Shown piece after piece: positions 15,348-23,810 of a DNA stretch of 44,818 nucleotides (positions are counted from its first letter, which is position 1; every line of letters begins with the position of its first letter). The DNA is from a bacterium (GTDB taxonomy: Bacteria > Vulcanimicrobiota > Vulcanimicrobiia > Vulcanimicrobiales > SCRA01), in assembly GCA_004297985.1 (NCBI GenBank), contig SCRA01000042.1, positions 1-44,818 on the forward strand, written 5' to 3'. Position numbers and translations under genes: made by a program. The notes under the pieces are model-generated. The model did no database searches, was not told the DNA's origin, and saw only the letters and a list, made by a program, of their open reading frames with translations.

Positions 15348-16339
15348 TGCAGGCTACCCTCTCGCTCGATCTCGACAACCAGTGGTCCTACATGAAGACG
15401 CACGGCGACGCTGGCTGGGAGGCGTTTCCATCGTACCTGGACGTGGTCGTCCCGCGCGTGCTCGCCTTCCTCGCGCAACGGAGCCTGCGCATCACCGTCT
15501 TCGTGGTGGGGCAGGATGCCGAGTTGCCGCGCAATATGCCCATGCTGCGCTCCGTCGCCGAGGCCGGCCACGAGATCGGCAACCACTCGTTCCACCACGA
15601 ACCGTGGCTCCATCTGCATGGCGAGGCCGAGATCGACGGCGAACTGGCTAGAGCCGAGAGCGCCATCGAGCGCGCTACAGGAGTCCACCCGTTCGGCTTT
15701 CGCGGGCCGGGTTTCACACGCTCGGAGACGATCTTGCGGGTGCTGGCACGGCGCGGCTACCGCTACGACGCCTCGACGTTGGCGACGTGGATCGGGCCGC
15801 TGGCGCGCGCCTACTACTTTCGTACGGCACACCTGGATGCCCAGGCGATGCGCGAGCGTGAGGCGCTCTTCGGCCGCCTGACGGACGCATTCCAGCCCAA
15901 CGGCTGCCGGTGGGTGCGCACCACGGCCGGGGAGATCGCCGTGCTTCCCGTGACCACGATGCCGCTGCTGCGCGTGCCGATCCACGTCAGCTACGTGCTC
16001 TACCTCGCGGCCGTCTCACCGGCCGCGGCGCGCGCCTACTTCCGTGCCGCGCTCACGCTCTGTCGCCTTACGGGAACGGAGCCTTCGATCTTGCTTCATC
16101 CGCTCGACTTCCTCGGCGCGGAAGACTGTCCGGAGCTGGCATTCTTCCCGGCGATGCAGATGGGCGCGAAGGCCAAGATCGCCGTCGTCTCGCAAGCCTG
16201 CGAGGCACTCTCCTCCGCCTTCGACATCCGCCCGCTCCTCGAGTACGTGCGCGAGCGCGAAGCGCCGTCCTCCGCTATGCAGGCTGACCGATGCCCGCGG
16301 GGATCCGGTTCGCCATCGTGCGCAGATCGGCATCCGTGA
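15344..16339 (+). CDS. polysaccharide deacetylase (NodB homology) family protein
   Basis: This 331-residue protein has the family's metal-binding block GNHSFHHEPW (HxxxH type) and the third motif FRGPGF followed by ARRGYRYDAS. The first motif is SLDLDNQW rather than TFDDG, as in the polysaccharide-deacetylase subfamily found in O-antigen-like clusters. It may remove an N-acetyl group from a glycan. The last 65 bp overlap the 3' end of leuA on the other strand. The ATG at 15344 overlaps the previous stop as ATGA. Confidence 0.83.
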   Translation: MMQATLSLDLDNQWSYMKTHGDAGWEAFPSYLDVVVPRVLAFLAQRSLRITVFVVGQDAELPRNMPMLRSVAEAGHEIGNHSFHHEPWLHLHGEAEIDGELARAESAIERATGVHPFGFRGPGFTRSETILRVLARRGYRYDASTLATWIGPLARAYYFRTAHLDAQAMREREALFGRLTDAFQPNGCRWVRTTAGEIAVLPVTTMPLLRVPIHVSYVLYLAAVSPAAARAYFRAALTLCRLTGTEPSILLHPLDFLGAEDCPELAFFPAMQMGAKAKIAVVSQACEALSSAFDIRPLLEYVREREAPSSAMQADRCPRGSGSPSCADRHP

Positions 16340-17441
16340 TCTCGCGTTTGGTGTTCGCCATCTCGAGGAACGACTGGTAGAAGCGGTCGAGTTCCGGCTT
16401 CTCGAAGGCGAAGCCCAGTCGCTCCAAGCGCACGCGGATCGCATGGCGCCCGGACTGGCGCCCCAGGTGGAGCCGCGCGGCCCGCTGGCCCAGCATCTCC
16501 GCGGGAAGCACCTCGTAGGTGGAGCGGTGCTTGAGCACACCGTCCTGGTGGATACCGGATTCGTGGGCGAAGGCGTTGGCGCCGACGACGGCCTTGTGTT
16601 TCTGCACGGGCATGTGTGTCGCGCGGGCTACCATGCGCGAGAGCGCTGGAATGGCAGCCATGTCGAAGTGGACATCCACGCCGTAGACGTCCTGGCGCAC
16701 CCGCATCGCCGCCAGGGTCTCTTCGAGCGCGCAATTGCCGGCGCGCTCGCCGATGCCGTTCACCGTGCATTCGATCTGCCGCGCGCCCGCACGTACGGCG
16801 GCAAGCGTGTTGGCCACCGCCAGGCCTAGGTCGTCGTGGCAGTGCACGGAGAAGATGGCGCGCTCGCTCCCCTGTACCCGTGCGCGTAAAAGCGCGATCA
16901 GCGCGGCGTACTCGTGCGGTTGCGTGTAGCCCACGGTGTCGGGGACGTTGAGCGTCGTGGCGCCGGCGTCGAGCGCCGTCTGAAAGATCTCGACGAGAAA
17001 GTCATGATCGCTGCGGGTAGCGTCCTCGGCGGAGAACTCCACGTCGGCGCAGAGCGAGCGCGCGGTGCGCACGGAGCTCTCGACGGCGGCCAGCACCTGC
17101 CGGGGGGTCATGCGGAGCTTGTGCTCCATGTGGATGGGGCTGGTGGCGATGAACGTATGAATGCGCGGCGCTCGAGCGCGGCGGATCGACTCCCAGGCGG
17201 CGTGGATATCGCCCTCGACGGTGCGGGCGAGGGCGGCAACGCTGGCCCGCGTCACATGCGCTGCGATCTCGGCCACCGACTCCGCGACCGCGGGAGAGGC
17301 CGCGGAGAAGCCGGCCTCGATCACGTCGACGCCGGCACGATCGAGGCCGCGAGCGATACGAAGGCGGTCGGCGGCGCGCATGGCGGCCCCCGGAGACTGC
17401 TCCCCGTCGCGCAGCGTGGTGTCGAAGACACGAACCTCCAT
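16275..17441 (-). CDS. leuA: 2-isopropylmalate synthase lacking the C-terminal regulatory domain
   Basis: This DRE-TIM metallolyase of 388 residues condenses acetyl-CoA with an alpha-keto acid. Motifs are [12 protein letters not shown] at the N-terminus, HCHDDLG (metal-binding His), NGIGERAGN and HESGIHQDG. Standard LeuA is about 500-560 residues with a C-terminal leucine-binding domain, which is absent here because the protein ends soon after the second subdomain. Homocitrate synthase (NifV) has the same length and is the main alternative. However, a Leu-rich leader peptide and attenuator stand upstream, and leuC and leuD are nearby, so leucine synthesis is favoured. GAGG lies upstream of the ATG, downstream of the attenuator hairpin. 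Confidence 0.85.
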   Translation of the reverse strand: MEVRVFDTTLRDGEQSPGAAMRAADRLRIARGLDRAGVDVIEAGFSAASPAVAESVAEIAAHVTRASVAALARTVEGDIHAAWESIRRARAPRIHTFIATSPIHMEHKLRMTPRQVLAAVESSVRTARSLCADVEFSAEDATRSDHDFLVEIFQTALDAGATTLNVPDTVGYTQPHEYAALIALLRARVQGSERAIFSVHCHDDLGLAVANTLAAVRAGARQIECTVNGIGERAGNCALEETLAAMRVRQDVYGVDVHFDMAAIPALSRMVARATHMPVQKHKAVVGANAFAHESGIHQDGVLKHRSTYEVLPAEMLGQRAARLHLGRQSGRHAIRVRLERLGFAFEKPELDRFYQSFLEMANTKREITDADLRTMANRIPAGIGQPA

Positions 17442-17455
17442 CGATTCTACCTCGC

Positions 17456-17497
17456 AAAAATGTGAGACGCGCCCCCGCCGAAGCGGGGGCGCGTCTC
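17456..17497 (-). terminator. attenuator terminator in the leuA leader
   Basis: On the minus strand GAGACGCGCCCCCGC (17497-17483) pairs perfectly over 15 bp with GCGGGGGCGCGTCTC across a TTCG tetraloop. ACA and then TTTTT (17460-17456) follow. It lies between the leader peptide and the leuA ATG, so termination here would silence leuA. Confidence 0.85.
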
Positions 17498-17522
17498 TTA
17501 CTGTTGTTTAGATGCGCAGACC

Positions 17523-17585
17523 TCAGCCGCTTCGTCGTAAGACGTCGTCCATAAGGGGAAGTCGGCTAAGGAGCTGCAGGTGCAT
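17523..17585 (-). CDS. leuL: leucine-rich leader peptide of the leuA attenuator
   Basis: This 20-residue frame begins MHLQLLSRLPLMDDVL and ends at TGA. Six residues are leucine, including LQLL and LPL. It has no ribosome site because the ATG is predicted only about 4 nt from the transcription start. Bases 17534-17527 (CGAAGCGG, in the last codons) are complementary to CCGCTTCG in the terminator arm and loop (17486-17479). A ribosome stalled for lack of charged Leu-tRNA would leave this segment free to disrupt the terminator. A ribosome reaching the stop codon would cover it. Confidence 0.75.
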   Translation of the reverse strand: MHLQLLSRLPLMDDVLRRSG

Positions 17586-17595
17586 CTTACCGTGG

Positions 17596-17604
17596 AGTGT
17601 AGCA
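17596..17604 (-). promoter_or_regulatory. extended -10 promoter of leuL-leuA
   Basis: TGCTACACT on the minus strand is an extended -10 element (TGnTACACT). No good -35 lies 17 bp upstream, as is common for extended -10 promoters. Ten bases separate the -10 box from the leader ATG, so the transcript should be nearly leaderless. Confidence 0.6.
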
Positions 17605-17657
17605 CGCGCGGTCAAGGGTGATGTCGCCGTTCCTGCGATATCCCTCGCACGAGGAGG

Positions 17658-17686
17658 TTGACACGTCGAGTGCATCGGCGTACCAT
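17658..17686 (+). promoter_or_regulatory. promoter of ilvL-ilvBNC-leuCD
   Basis: A perfect TTGACA (17658-17663) and TACCAT (17681-17686) are spaced by 17 bp. The leader ATG comes 10 bases after the -10 box, the same geometry as on the leuA side. Confidence 0.75.
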
Positions 17687-17696
17687 GGCGACAACA

Positions 17697-17762
17697 ATGT
17701 CGTCACAGATTCTCGTCGTTAGCCTTATTCTTGTCCGCCTCGAATGGGGTCGGTGGGGATAG
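17697..17762 (+). CDS. ilvL: branched-chain amino acid leader peptide of the ilvB attenuator
   Basis: This 21-residue frame begins MSSQ. It continues ILVVSLILVRL and ends EWGRWG before TAG. Nine of the eleven middle residues are Ile, Leu or Val, the signature of an ilv-type leader peptide. There is no ribosome site, and the ATG lies about 4 nt from the predicted transcription start. A small hairpin (CTGTC/GACAG, 17766-17779) follows the stop codon directly. The last third of the frame contains the antiterminator strand. The structure predicts that stalling on scarce Ile, Leu or Val tRNA allows read-through into ilvB. Confidence 0.85.
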   Translation: MSSQILVVSLILVRLEWGRWG

Positions 17763-17820
17763 GCACTGTCTGACGACAGGATACGAAAGTAGAAGCCGCC
17801 TCGCCGACCAAGCGAGGCGG
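17735..17820 (+). promoter_or_regulatory. predicted antiterminator of the ilvB attenuator
   Basis: CCGCCTCG (17735-17742) can pair with CGAGGCGG (17813-17820), and GGTCGG (17748-17753) with CCGACC (17804-17809). The two helices are nested and exclude the terminator hairpin at 17793-17823. The 5' strand is the coding sequence of the last leader codons, so a ribosome at the stop codon would mask it. Confidence 0.7.
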
Positions 17821-17830
17821 CTTTGTTTTT
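17793..17830 (+). terminator. attenuator terminator in the ilvB leader
   Basis: AAGCCGCCTCGC (17793-17804) pairs over 12 bp with GCGAGGCGGCTT (17812-17823) across a seven-base loop. TGTTTTT follows. It lies between the leader peptide and the ilvB ribosome site. Confidence 0.9.
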
Positions 17831-17843
17831 CACTGGAGGTACT

Positions 17844-19538
17844 GTGGAGACCACCGGCTCGCGTCTGCTGCTCTCGGCCCTCGAGGCTCACGGGATCGAC
17901 GCCGTTTTCGGGTATCCCGGGGGCGCGATCATGCCGTTTTACGATGCGCTACCCCAAAGCGGGCTCACGCACTATCTCGTGCGCCACGAACAAGGGGCCG
18001 CCTTCGCCGCGGGGGCCTATGCGCGCACGACCGGGCGTCTGGGAGTCTGCGTCGCCACCAGCGGCCCGGGGGCTACGAACCTCGTGACGGGCCTGCTCGA
18101 CGCCATGATGGATAGCGCCCCGGTGCTGGCCATCACCGGTCAGGTGCGTTCGGCGCTCATGGGGACGGACGGATTTCAGGAAGCCGACGTGGTCGGCATC
18201 ACCAGCTCCTGCACCAAGCACAACGCGCTGGTGTCTCGGGCGGTGGAGATTCCCGTCGCCATCGAACGAGCGATCCGCATCGCCACCTCGGGGCGTCCGG
18301 GGCCCGTGCTCGTCGATATCACCACGGACGCGCTCAAGGAGCGTCTGACCTGGGAGGGTCCGCTGTGCCAAGCGGCGGAGCGCCCCCGCGTCTCGCAGGA
18401 TACCCATGACGTCGATCTCAAGGTACAGGCTACGGAGGCCATCGCGGCCTTGGCGCGCGCGGAGCGCCCCGTCATCATCGTCGGCGGCGGTACGCGCATC
18501 GCGAACGTGATCCAAGAGTTCCGGCGCTTCGCGGCGCTGATCGGTGCCCCGGTCGTCGCAACCATCACGGGTTTGGGAACGGCGGATCCCGGCGATTCAC
18601 GCTACCTTGGGATGTTCGGCATGCATGGCCACAAGGGGGCCAACCTCGCCGTGACGCGTGCCGACTGCATGCTCGCGCTGGGAATGCGCTTCGACGACCG
18701 CGTGACCGGGGACGTCGGCAAGTTCGGCCGGAATGCCACCATCATCCACTGCGACATCGATCCCACGGAGATCGGTAAGATCATTCCCGTGGATGTCCCC
18801 ATCGTGGGCGATCTCCACGAGACCATCGCCGCGCTCACGCAGGTGGCCGAAGTCGCGACGATGCCCTCCTACGAGTCGTGGCTGGCCGAGGTCGCGATGC
18901 TGCGGCGCCCTCTGCCGCCGGCGCGCCACGAGAACGACGAGCTCTCGGCCACCGATGTGCTCGACGCGCTCTCCGCGATGATGGAGCCGGGCACGGTCGT
19001 CACCACCGATGTCGGTCAGCATCAGATGTGGATGGCCCAACGCGTGCGTCTGGAGAGCAGCCGGGACTTTCTGACCTCGGCGGGCCTGGGCGCCATGGGA
19101 TTCGGCCTCCCCGCAGCGGTGGGTGCCCAGGTGGCGCGTCCTAACGATCCGGTGATTGCCGTCGTGGGAGACGGCGGATTCCAGATGACGATGCACGAGT
19201 TGGCAACGATTCGCCGCTACGAGCTTCCCGTCAAGATCGTAGTGATCGACAACCGGCATCTCGGTATGGTGCGCCAATGGCAAGAGCTGTTCTACGAACG
19301 TCGTATCGTGGCCACCGATCTCTACGACAACCCCGAGTTCTGCACGTTGGCTTCGGCTTACGGCATACGCTCCGCACGCGTCGAGCGCGCGGAGGACCTC
19401 CATCGTGCGCTGAGCGAGATGCTGGAGTCCGACAGCGCCTACCTGCTGCATTGCGCCTGCTTCCCGACGGAAAATTGCTTCCCGATGGTTCCCGCAGGCC
19501 GGCACATCGACGAGATGCTGGAGAGAACACCCGCATGA
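17844..19538 (+). CDS. ilvB: acetolactate synthase catalytic subunit
   Basis: This 564-residue thiamine-diphosphate enzyme makes 2-acetolactate or 2-acetohydroxybutyrate, the first common step to Val, Leu and Ile. It has [12 protein letters not shown], the active-site glutamate in [10 protein letters not shown], the FAD-region sequence in the middle and the thiamine motif GDGGFQM followed by VIDN. I chose the GTG at 17844 because GGAGG lies 5 nt before it. An in-frame TTG at 17823 lies in the terminator stem and is rejected. It is the first structural gene after the attenuator, and its stop overlaps ilvN as ATGA. Confidence 0.95.
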   Translation: METTGSRLLLSALEAHGIDAVFGYPGGAIMPFYDALPQSGLTHYLVRHEQGAAFAAGAYARTTGRLGVCVATSGPGATNLVTGLLDAMMDSAPVLAITGQVRSALMGTDGFQEADVVGITSSCTKHNALVSRAVEIPVAIERAIRIATSGRPGPVLVDITTDALKERLTWEGPLCQAAERPRVSQDTHDVDLKVQATEAIAALARAERPVIIVGGGTRIANVIQEFRRFAALIGAPVVATITGLGTADPGDSRYLGMFGMHGHKGANLAVTRADCMLALGMRFDDRVTGDVGKFGRNATIIHCDIDPTEIGKIIPVDVPIVGDLHETIAALTQVAEVATMPSYESWLAEVAMLRRPLPPARHENDELSATDVLDALSAMMEPGTVVTTDVGQHQMWMAQRVRLESSRDFLTSAGLGAMGFGLPAAVGAQVARPNDPVIAVVGDGGFQMTMHELATIRRYELPVKIVVIDNRHLGMVRQWQELFYERRIVATDLYDNPEFCTLASAYGIRSARVERAEDLHRALSEMLESDSAYLLHCACFPTENCFPMVPAGRHIDEMLERTPA

Positions 19539-19749
19539 GCGAACGACTCGAACTCCCGCTGCACGACCAGCGCGCACTCGCCAAGGTGCTGACCGCGCTG
19601 ACACGCACGGGATGCACTGCCACCAGCGTACGCGCCAACTTCGGCGACAACTACTCGGCCGTCATCACCATCGAGGGCGCGCCGCTCAATCTGCGGCGCC
19701 TCACGGCCATGATTTCGCGACTCATCTCCACCCACCAAGAGGAGTACCG

Positions 19750-19753
<4 letters not shown>
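19535..19753 (+). CDS. ilvN: very short acetolactate synthase small subunit (ACT-like)
   Basis: This 72-residue protein sits where ilvN/ilvM normally is, between ilvB and ilvC, with four-base overlaps at both ends. Its pattern ([20 protein letters not shown], then VITIEG and a final helix) fits one beta-alpha-beta-beta-alpha-beta ACT unit. Typical IlvN has about 160 residues and IlvM about 87. The usual glycine-rich effector loop after the first strand (NxPGVL in other members) is replaced by HDQRALAK, so valine feedback may be weak or absent. The assignment relies mainly on position. Confidence 0.7.
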
Positions 19754-20820
<1,067 letters not shown>

Positions 20821-20850
20821 GGACCTTCTTTTCCGCCACGCCATTGTTGC

Positions 20851-20889
20851 CGAGAGGCTCGTGTACGTATCAGTACACGTCGCCTCTCG
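20851..20889 (+). other. stem-loop between ilvC and leuC
   Basis: CGAGAGGC (20851-20858) pairs with GCCTCTCG (20882-20889). Inside, CGTGTAC (20860-20866) pairs with GTACACG (20873-20879) across a six-base loop. No U-run follows, so it is not a typical terminator. It could stabilise or process the ilvC end of the transcript and so set different amounts of IlvC and LeuC. Confidence 0.7.
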
Positions 20890-20913
20890 TCGCCTCCGCG
20901 TGACGAAAAATGA

Positions 20914-20935
20914 GGCCCCTATTCGGCCCCTATTC
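20914..20935. repeat. perfect tandem repeat of 11 bp (two copies)
   Basis: GGCCCCTATTC occurs at 20914-20924 and again at 20925-20935 without a gap, directly upstream of the leuC ribosome site. Its role is unknown. Confidence 0.8.
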
Positions 20936-20957
20936 CGACAAGACGGAGAAAGAGTTC

Positions 20958-22325
20958 GTGCGAACCCTATTTGACAAAGTTTGGGAGAGCCACGTGGTCG
21001 AGGAGTTGGCGGGCGGTAACGCTCTGCTCTTCGTCGACCGCGTGGTGGCCCACGAGATCACCACACCGACCGGAGCGCTCGAGATCGAAGAGCGCTTCGG
21101 TGACCGCCTCTACGATCCGGCGCGCATCGTGGCCATCAACGACCACGTGGCACCGGCGAAAGATACCGAGACGGCCATCCAGGCCCAGGTGCTGCGCACC
21201 TGGGCCAAGCGCCAGGGCATCGAGCTCTATGACATCGGCGACAACGGCATCTGCCACGTGGTCGTGCCGGAGCGCGGCTTCGTCGAGCCGGGGATGACCC
21301 TCTGCTGTGGTGACAGCCATACCTGCACGTTGGGCGCCTTCGGCGCCTTCGCGCTGGGCATCGGCAGCACGGCGCAGGGTGGGGCGATGCTCTCCGGATG
21401 CCTGATCCTCCAACGGCCCAAGGTCTACGGCGTCGAGCTGACCGGCAGTCTCGGCCACGGCGCGACGGCGAAGGACCTGGCGCTGTCGGTGGTCTCCCGC
21501 TTGGGGTTCCGCGGCGCCACCGGCTACGTCATCGAGTACTTCGGCAAGGGCCTCGCCTCGCTCTCGATGGAGGAGCGTATGACGCTCTGCAACATGGCGA
21601 TCGAGGCCGGCGCCACCTCCGGGATCTGTCCAGCCGACGAGACGACGTTCACGTATCTCGCCCAGACGGAGCGCCAGCGCGGTGCCCCGGATTGGGAGGC
21701 GCGCCTGGCGCGGTGGCGTACCCTGCGAGCCGACGACGGCGCCGCGTACGACGCGCGCGCCCGCATCGACCTCTCGGAGCTCCGTCCGCTGGTATCGTGG
21801 GGAACCAACCCCGGCGAGTGCGCGCCCATCGACGGCACGGTGCCGCAAAACGCGCCGGCTGGATCGCTCGAGTACATGGGCCTCACCGCGGGACAGCCTC
21901 TGGGCGGGCTGGCGATCGATCAAGCCTTCATCGGCTCGTGCACCAACGCGCGGCTCTCCGATCTGCGCGCCGCCGCCGCCGTGCTGCGCGGGCGCCGCGT
22001 GGCCGTGCCCACGATCATCACTCCGGGCTCGCAGGCGGTGCGCCGCGCTGCCGAGCGCGAAGGCCTCCATGACGTCTTCCAAGACGCGGGTGCGCTGTGG
22101 ACGCATTCGTCGTGTGGGCCGTGCCTGGGCATGTCGATGGGTGTTCTCGCTCCGGGAATGCGCTGCGCCTCGTCGTCGAACCGCAATTTTCCCGGGCGTA
22201 TGGGAGCGGGCGGGCGCGTCCATCTGGCGTCACCTGCAGTGGTCGCTGCCAGCGCCGTGGCCGGGTGCCTTACCTCGCCCGATCAACTGCCGCAGCAGCG
22301 TGCCATGGTAAGGGGGGCGGCATGA
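20958..22325 (+). CDS. leuC: 3-isopropylmalate dehydratase large subunit
   Basis: This 455-residue aconitase-family protein isomerises 2- to 3-isopropylmalate with LeuD. It opens VRTLFDKVWESHVV. It has CCGDSHTCTLGAFGAF, GSCTNARLSDL and the cluster motif HSSCGPCLGM, which provide the three cysteine ligands of a [4Fe-4S] cluster. The GTG at 20958 has GGAGAAAGAG upstream and gives the normal N-terminus. An ATG at 20910 would add 16 residues across the tandem repeat and has no ribosome site. The stop overlaps leuD as ATGA. leuB is not in the window. Confidence 0.94.
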   Translation: MRTLFDKVWESHVVEELAGGNALLFVDRVVAHEITTPTGALEIEERFGDRLYDPARIVAINDHVAPAKDTETAIQAQVLRTWAKRQGIELYDIGDNGICHVVVPERGFVEPGMTLCCGDSHTCTLGAFGAFALGIGSTAQGGAMLSGCLILQRPKVYGVELTGSLGHGATAKDLALSVVSRLGFRGATGYVIEYFGKGLASLSMEERMTLCNMAIEAGATSGICPADETTFTYLAQTERQRGAPDWEARLARWRTLRADDGAAYDARARIDLSELRPLVSWGTNPGECAPIDGTVPQNAPAGSLEYMGLTAGQPLGGLAIDQAFIGSCTNARLSDLRAAAAVLRGRRVAVPTIITPGSQAVRRAAEREGLHDVFQDAGALWTHSSCGPCLGMSMGVLAPGMRCASSSNRNFPGRMGAGGRVHLASPAVVAASAVAGCLTSPDQLPQQRAMVRGAA

Positions 22326-22849
22326 TCATCGAAGGCGAGATCCTCTTGGTCGACCGTGCCAATGTGGACACCGATCAAATCATCCCCGCGCGTTACCTCA
22401 CGGGCATCACCAAGAGCGGCTACGGCCGTCACCTCTTCACGGGGATGCCCGGAGGTTCGGAGCTGTTGGCGAGCAAGCCGGCGGCCACCATCCTCGTCGC
22501 ACGCGAGAACTTCGGTTGCGGAAGTTCGCGCGAGCACGCGGCCTGGGCTCTCGCCGACCACGGCTTCCGCGCCGTGATCGCCGAGAGCTTCGCGCGCATC
22601 TTCCTTGAGAATGCTTACACCAACGGCCTCGTTCCCATCGCGCTGTCCGAGGCCGACGTGGAGGCGCTGAGCACCTGTGAACGCCTGCGCATCGACGTTG
22701 CCGGCCAAGTCGTCGAGGCGCAAGGACGGCGGATCCCATTCGATCTGGATCCGTTGCGCAAGGCCTTCGTCATGGACGGCGGCTTCATGGAGTACCTGGC
22801 GAAGAAAGTCGAGACCGTGCGTGCATGGGAGCGCACGACGGCGCGCTAG
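22322..22849 (+). CDS. leuD: 3-isopropylmalate dehydratase small subunit
   Basis: This 175-residue swivelling-domain protein has VDTDQIIPARYLT, the substrate-binding loop ENFGCGSSREHAAWAL and FLENAYTNGLVPI, all typical of LeuD. It completes the LeuC active site. It is the last gene of the ilvBNC-leuCD run. Its stop overlaps the stop of the convergent GGDEF gene by four bases, and no terminator fits between them. Confidence 0.94.
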   Translation: MIIEGEILLVDRANVDTDQIIPARYLTGITKSGYGRHLFTGMPGGSELLASKPAATILVARENFGCGSSREHAAWALADHGFRAVIAESFARIFLENAYTNGLVPIALSEADVEALSTCERLRIDVAGQVVEAQGRRIPFDLDPLRKAFVMDGGFMEYLAKKVETVRAWERTTAR

Positions 22850-23769
22850 ACGCCGCCGCGCCGGTTCTTCATCGCGTACATCGCCGCGTCGGCTTCCTCC
22901 CATGCGTGGCGCAGCGTCGCACCCGTGTGCCGCTGCGCCACGCCGACGGAGACTGCGATCCCCTCGGCGGTGAAGGCCGCCAGCAGGCGCGCGCGCAGAC
23001 GCTCCGCCTGTTGCGGCTCGCTCTCCACGGCGAGGATGGCGAACTCGTCGCCGCCGGTGCGCGCGACGATGTCGTGGCGGCGCAGGACGCGCGTAGTCGC
23101 TTGCGCGGCTTGTCGCAGGAGGCGGTCCCCGGCGGCGTGACCGTAGGTGTCGTTGATCTGCTTGAACTCATCGAGATCGAGCACGAAGACATGAGCGGAG
23201 CGGCCGAAGCGCCGGCAGCGCTCGTCCTCACCGGAAAGCAGGCGATCCCAGCCGCGGCGATTGAAGACGCCGGTCAGCGGGTCCGTCAGCGCCTCGGCCT
23301 CGGCGTGCTCCGCGCGCCGCTCCGCTTCGTCCACCTCGAGCTGGCGGTCGGCGATGAAACTCAAGAGGCGCCCGAAGAGCAGAAGCGTGGATTCGGCCTC
23401 CTTGCAGTCGATCTCTCGCGGGTGCGTGTCGACGGCGCAGATCGTACCGAGTAACGTTCCGTCGCCGCGCAGAATCGGTACACCGGCATAGGCCTGGCCA
23501 TCGCTCGTACGCGGAGCGATAAGCGGCCCCTCGCCGTGCGTCACGCGCGCACACAGCGTCTCCGGCAGATCGGGGGCCATGCCGCGTTCCAACGCGGAGA
23601 CCGCTCCCTCGGACTCGACGATGACCGACCCGCGCCCTTCGGTGCGGACGAAGATCCAGAGCTCGAAGCCTAGAGTGCGGTGGAGATAGGCGAGGGTGGC
23701 GCGGACAGCTCCGTCGAGATCGCCGAACGGGAGCAGGGTGTGCAGCGGAGCCGAGGCGGTCATGACCAT
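22846..23769 (-). CDS. GAF-GGDEF diguanylate cyclase
   Basis: Residues about 15-140 form a GAF domain (PILRGDGTLLGTICAVDTHP). A short coiled linker leads to the GGDEF domain with LTDPLTGVFNRRGWDRL, an intact active site TGGDEF (239-243) and the inhibitory I-site RRHD (230-233) five residues before it. It should make cyclic di-GMP from two GTP in response to a small molecule or redox cue bound by the GAF domain, with product inhibition. No membrane segment is seen, so it is cytoplasmic. The ATG at 23769 or the one two codons later could be used, and neither has a clear ribosome site. Confidence 0.93.
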   Translation of the reverse strand: MVMTASAPLHTLLPFGDLDGAVRATLAYLHRTLGFELWIFVRTEGRGSVIVESEGAVSALERGMAPDLPETLCARVTHGEGPLIAPRTSDGQAYAGVPILRGDGTLLGTICAVDTHPREIDCKEAESTLLLFGRLLSFIADRQLEVDEAERRAEHAEAEALTDPLTGVFNRRGWDRLLSGEDERCRRFGRSAHVFVLDLDEFKQINDTYGHAAGDRLLRQAAQATTRVLRRHDIVARTGGDEFAILAVESEPQQAERLRARLLAAFTAEGIAVSVGVAQRHTGATLRHAWEEADAAMYAMKNRRGGV

Positions 23770-23810
23770 CGCGATTCGCTGATTGCCCCGCGCTTCCGTG
23801 CAGGCGTGGG

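Noticed and set aside
17823-17843. TTG start for ilvB inside the terminator stem
   Set aside because: The GTG at 17844 has a perfect ribosome site. Starting at 17823 would place the initiation codon in the hairpin.
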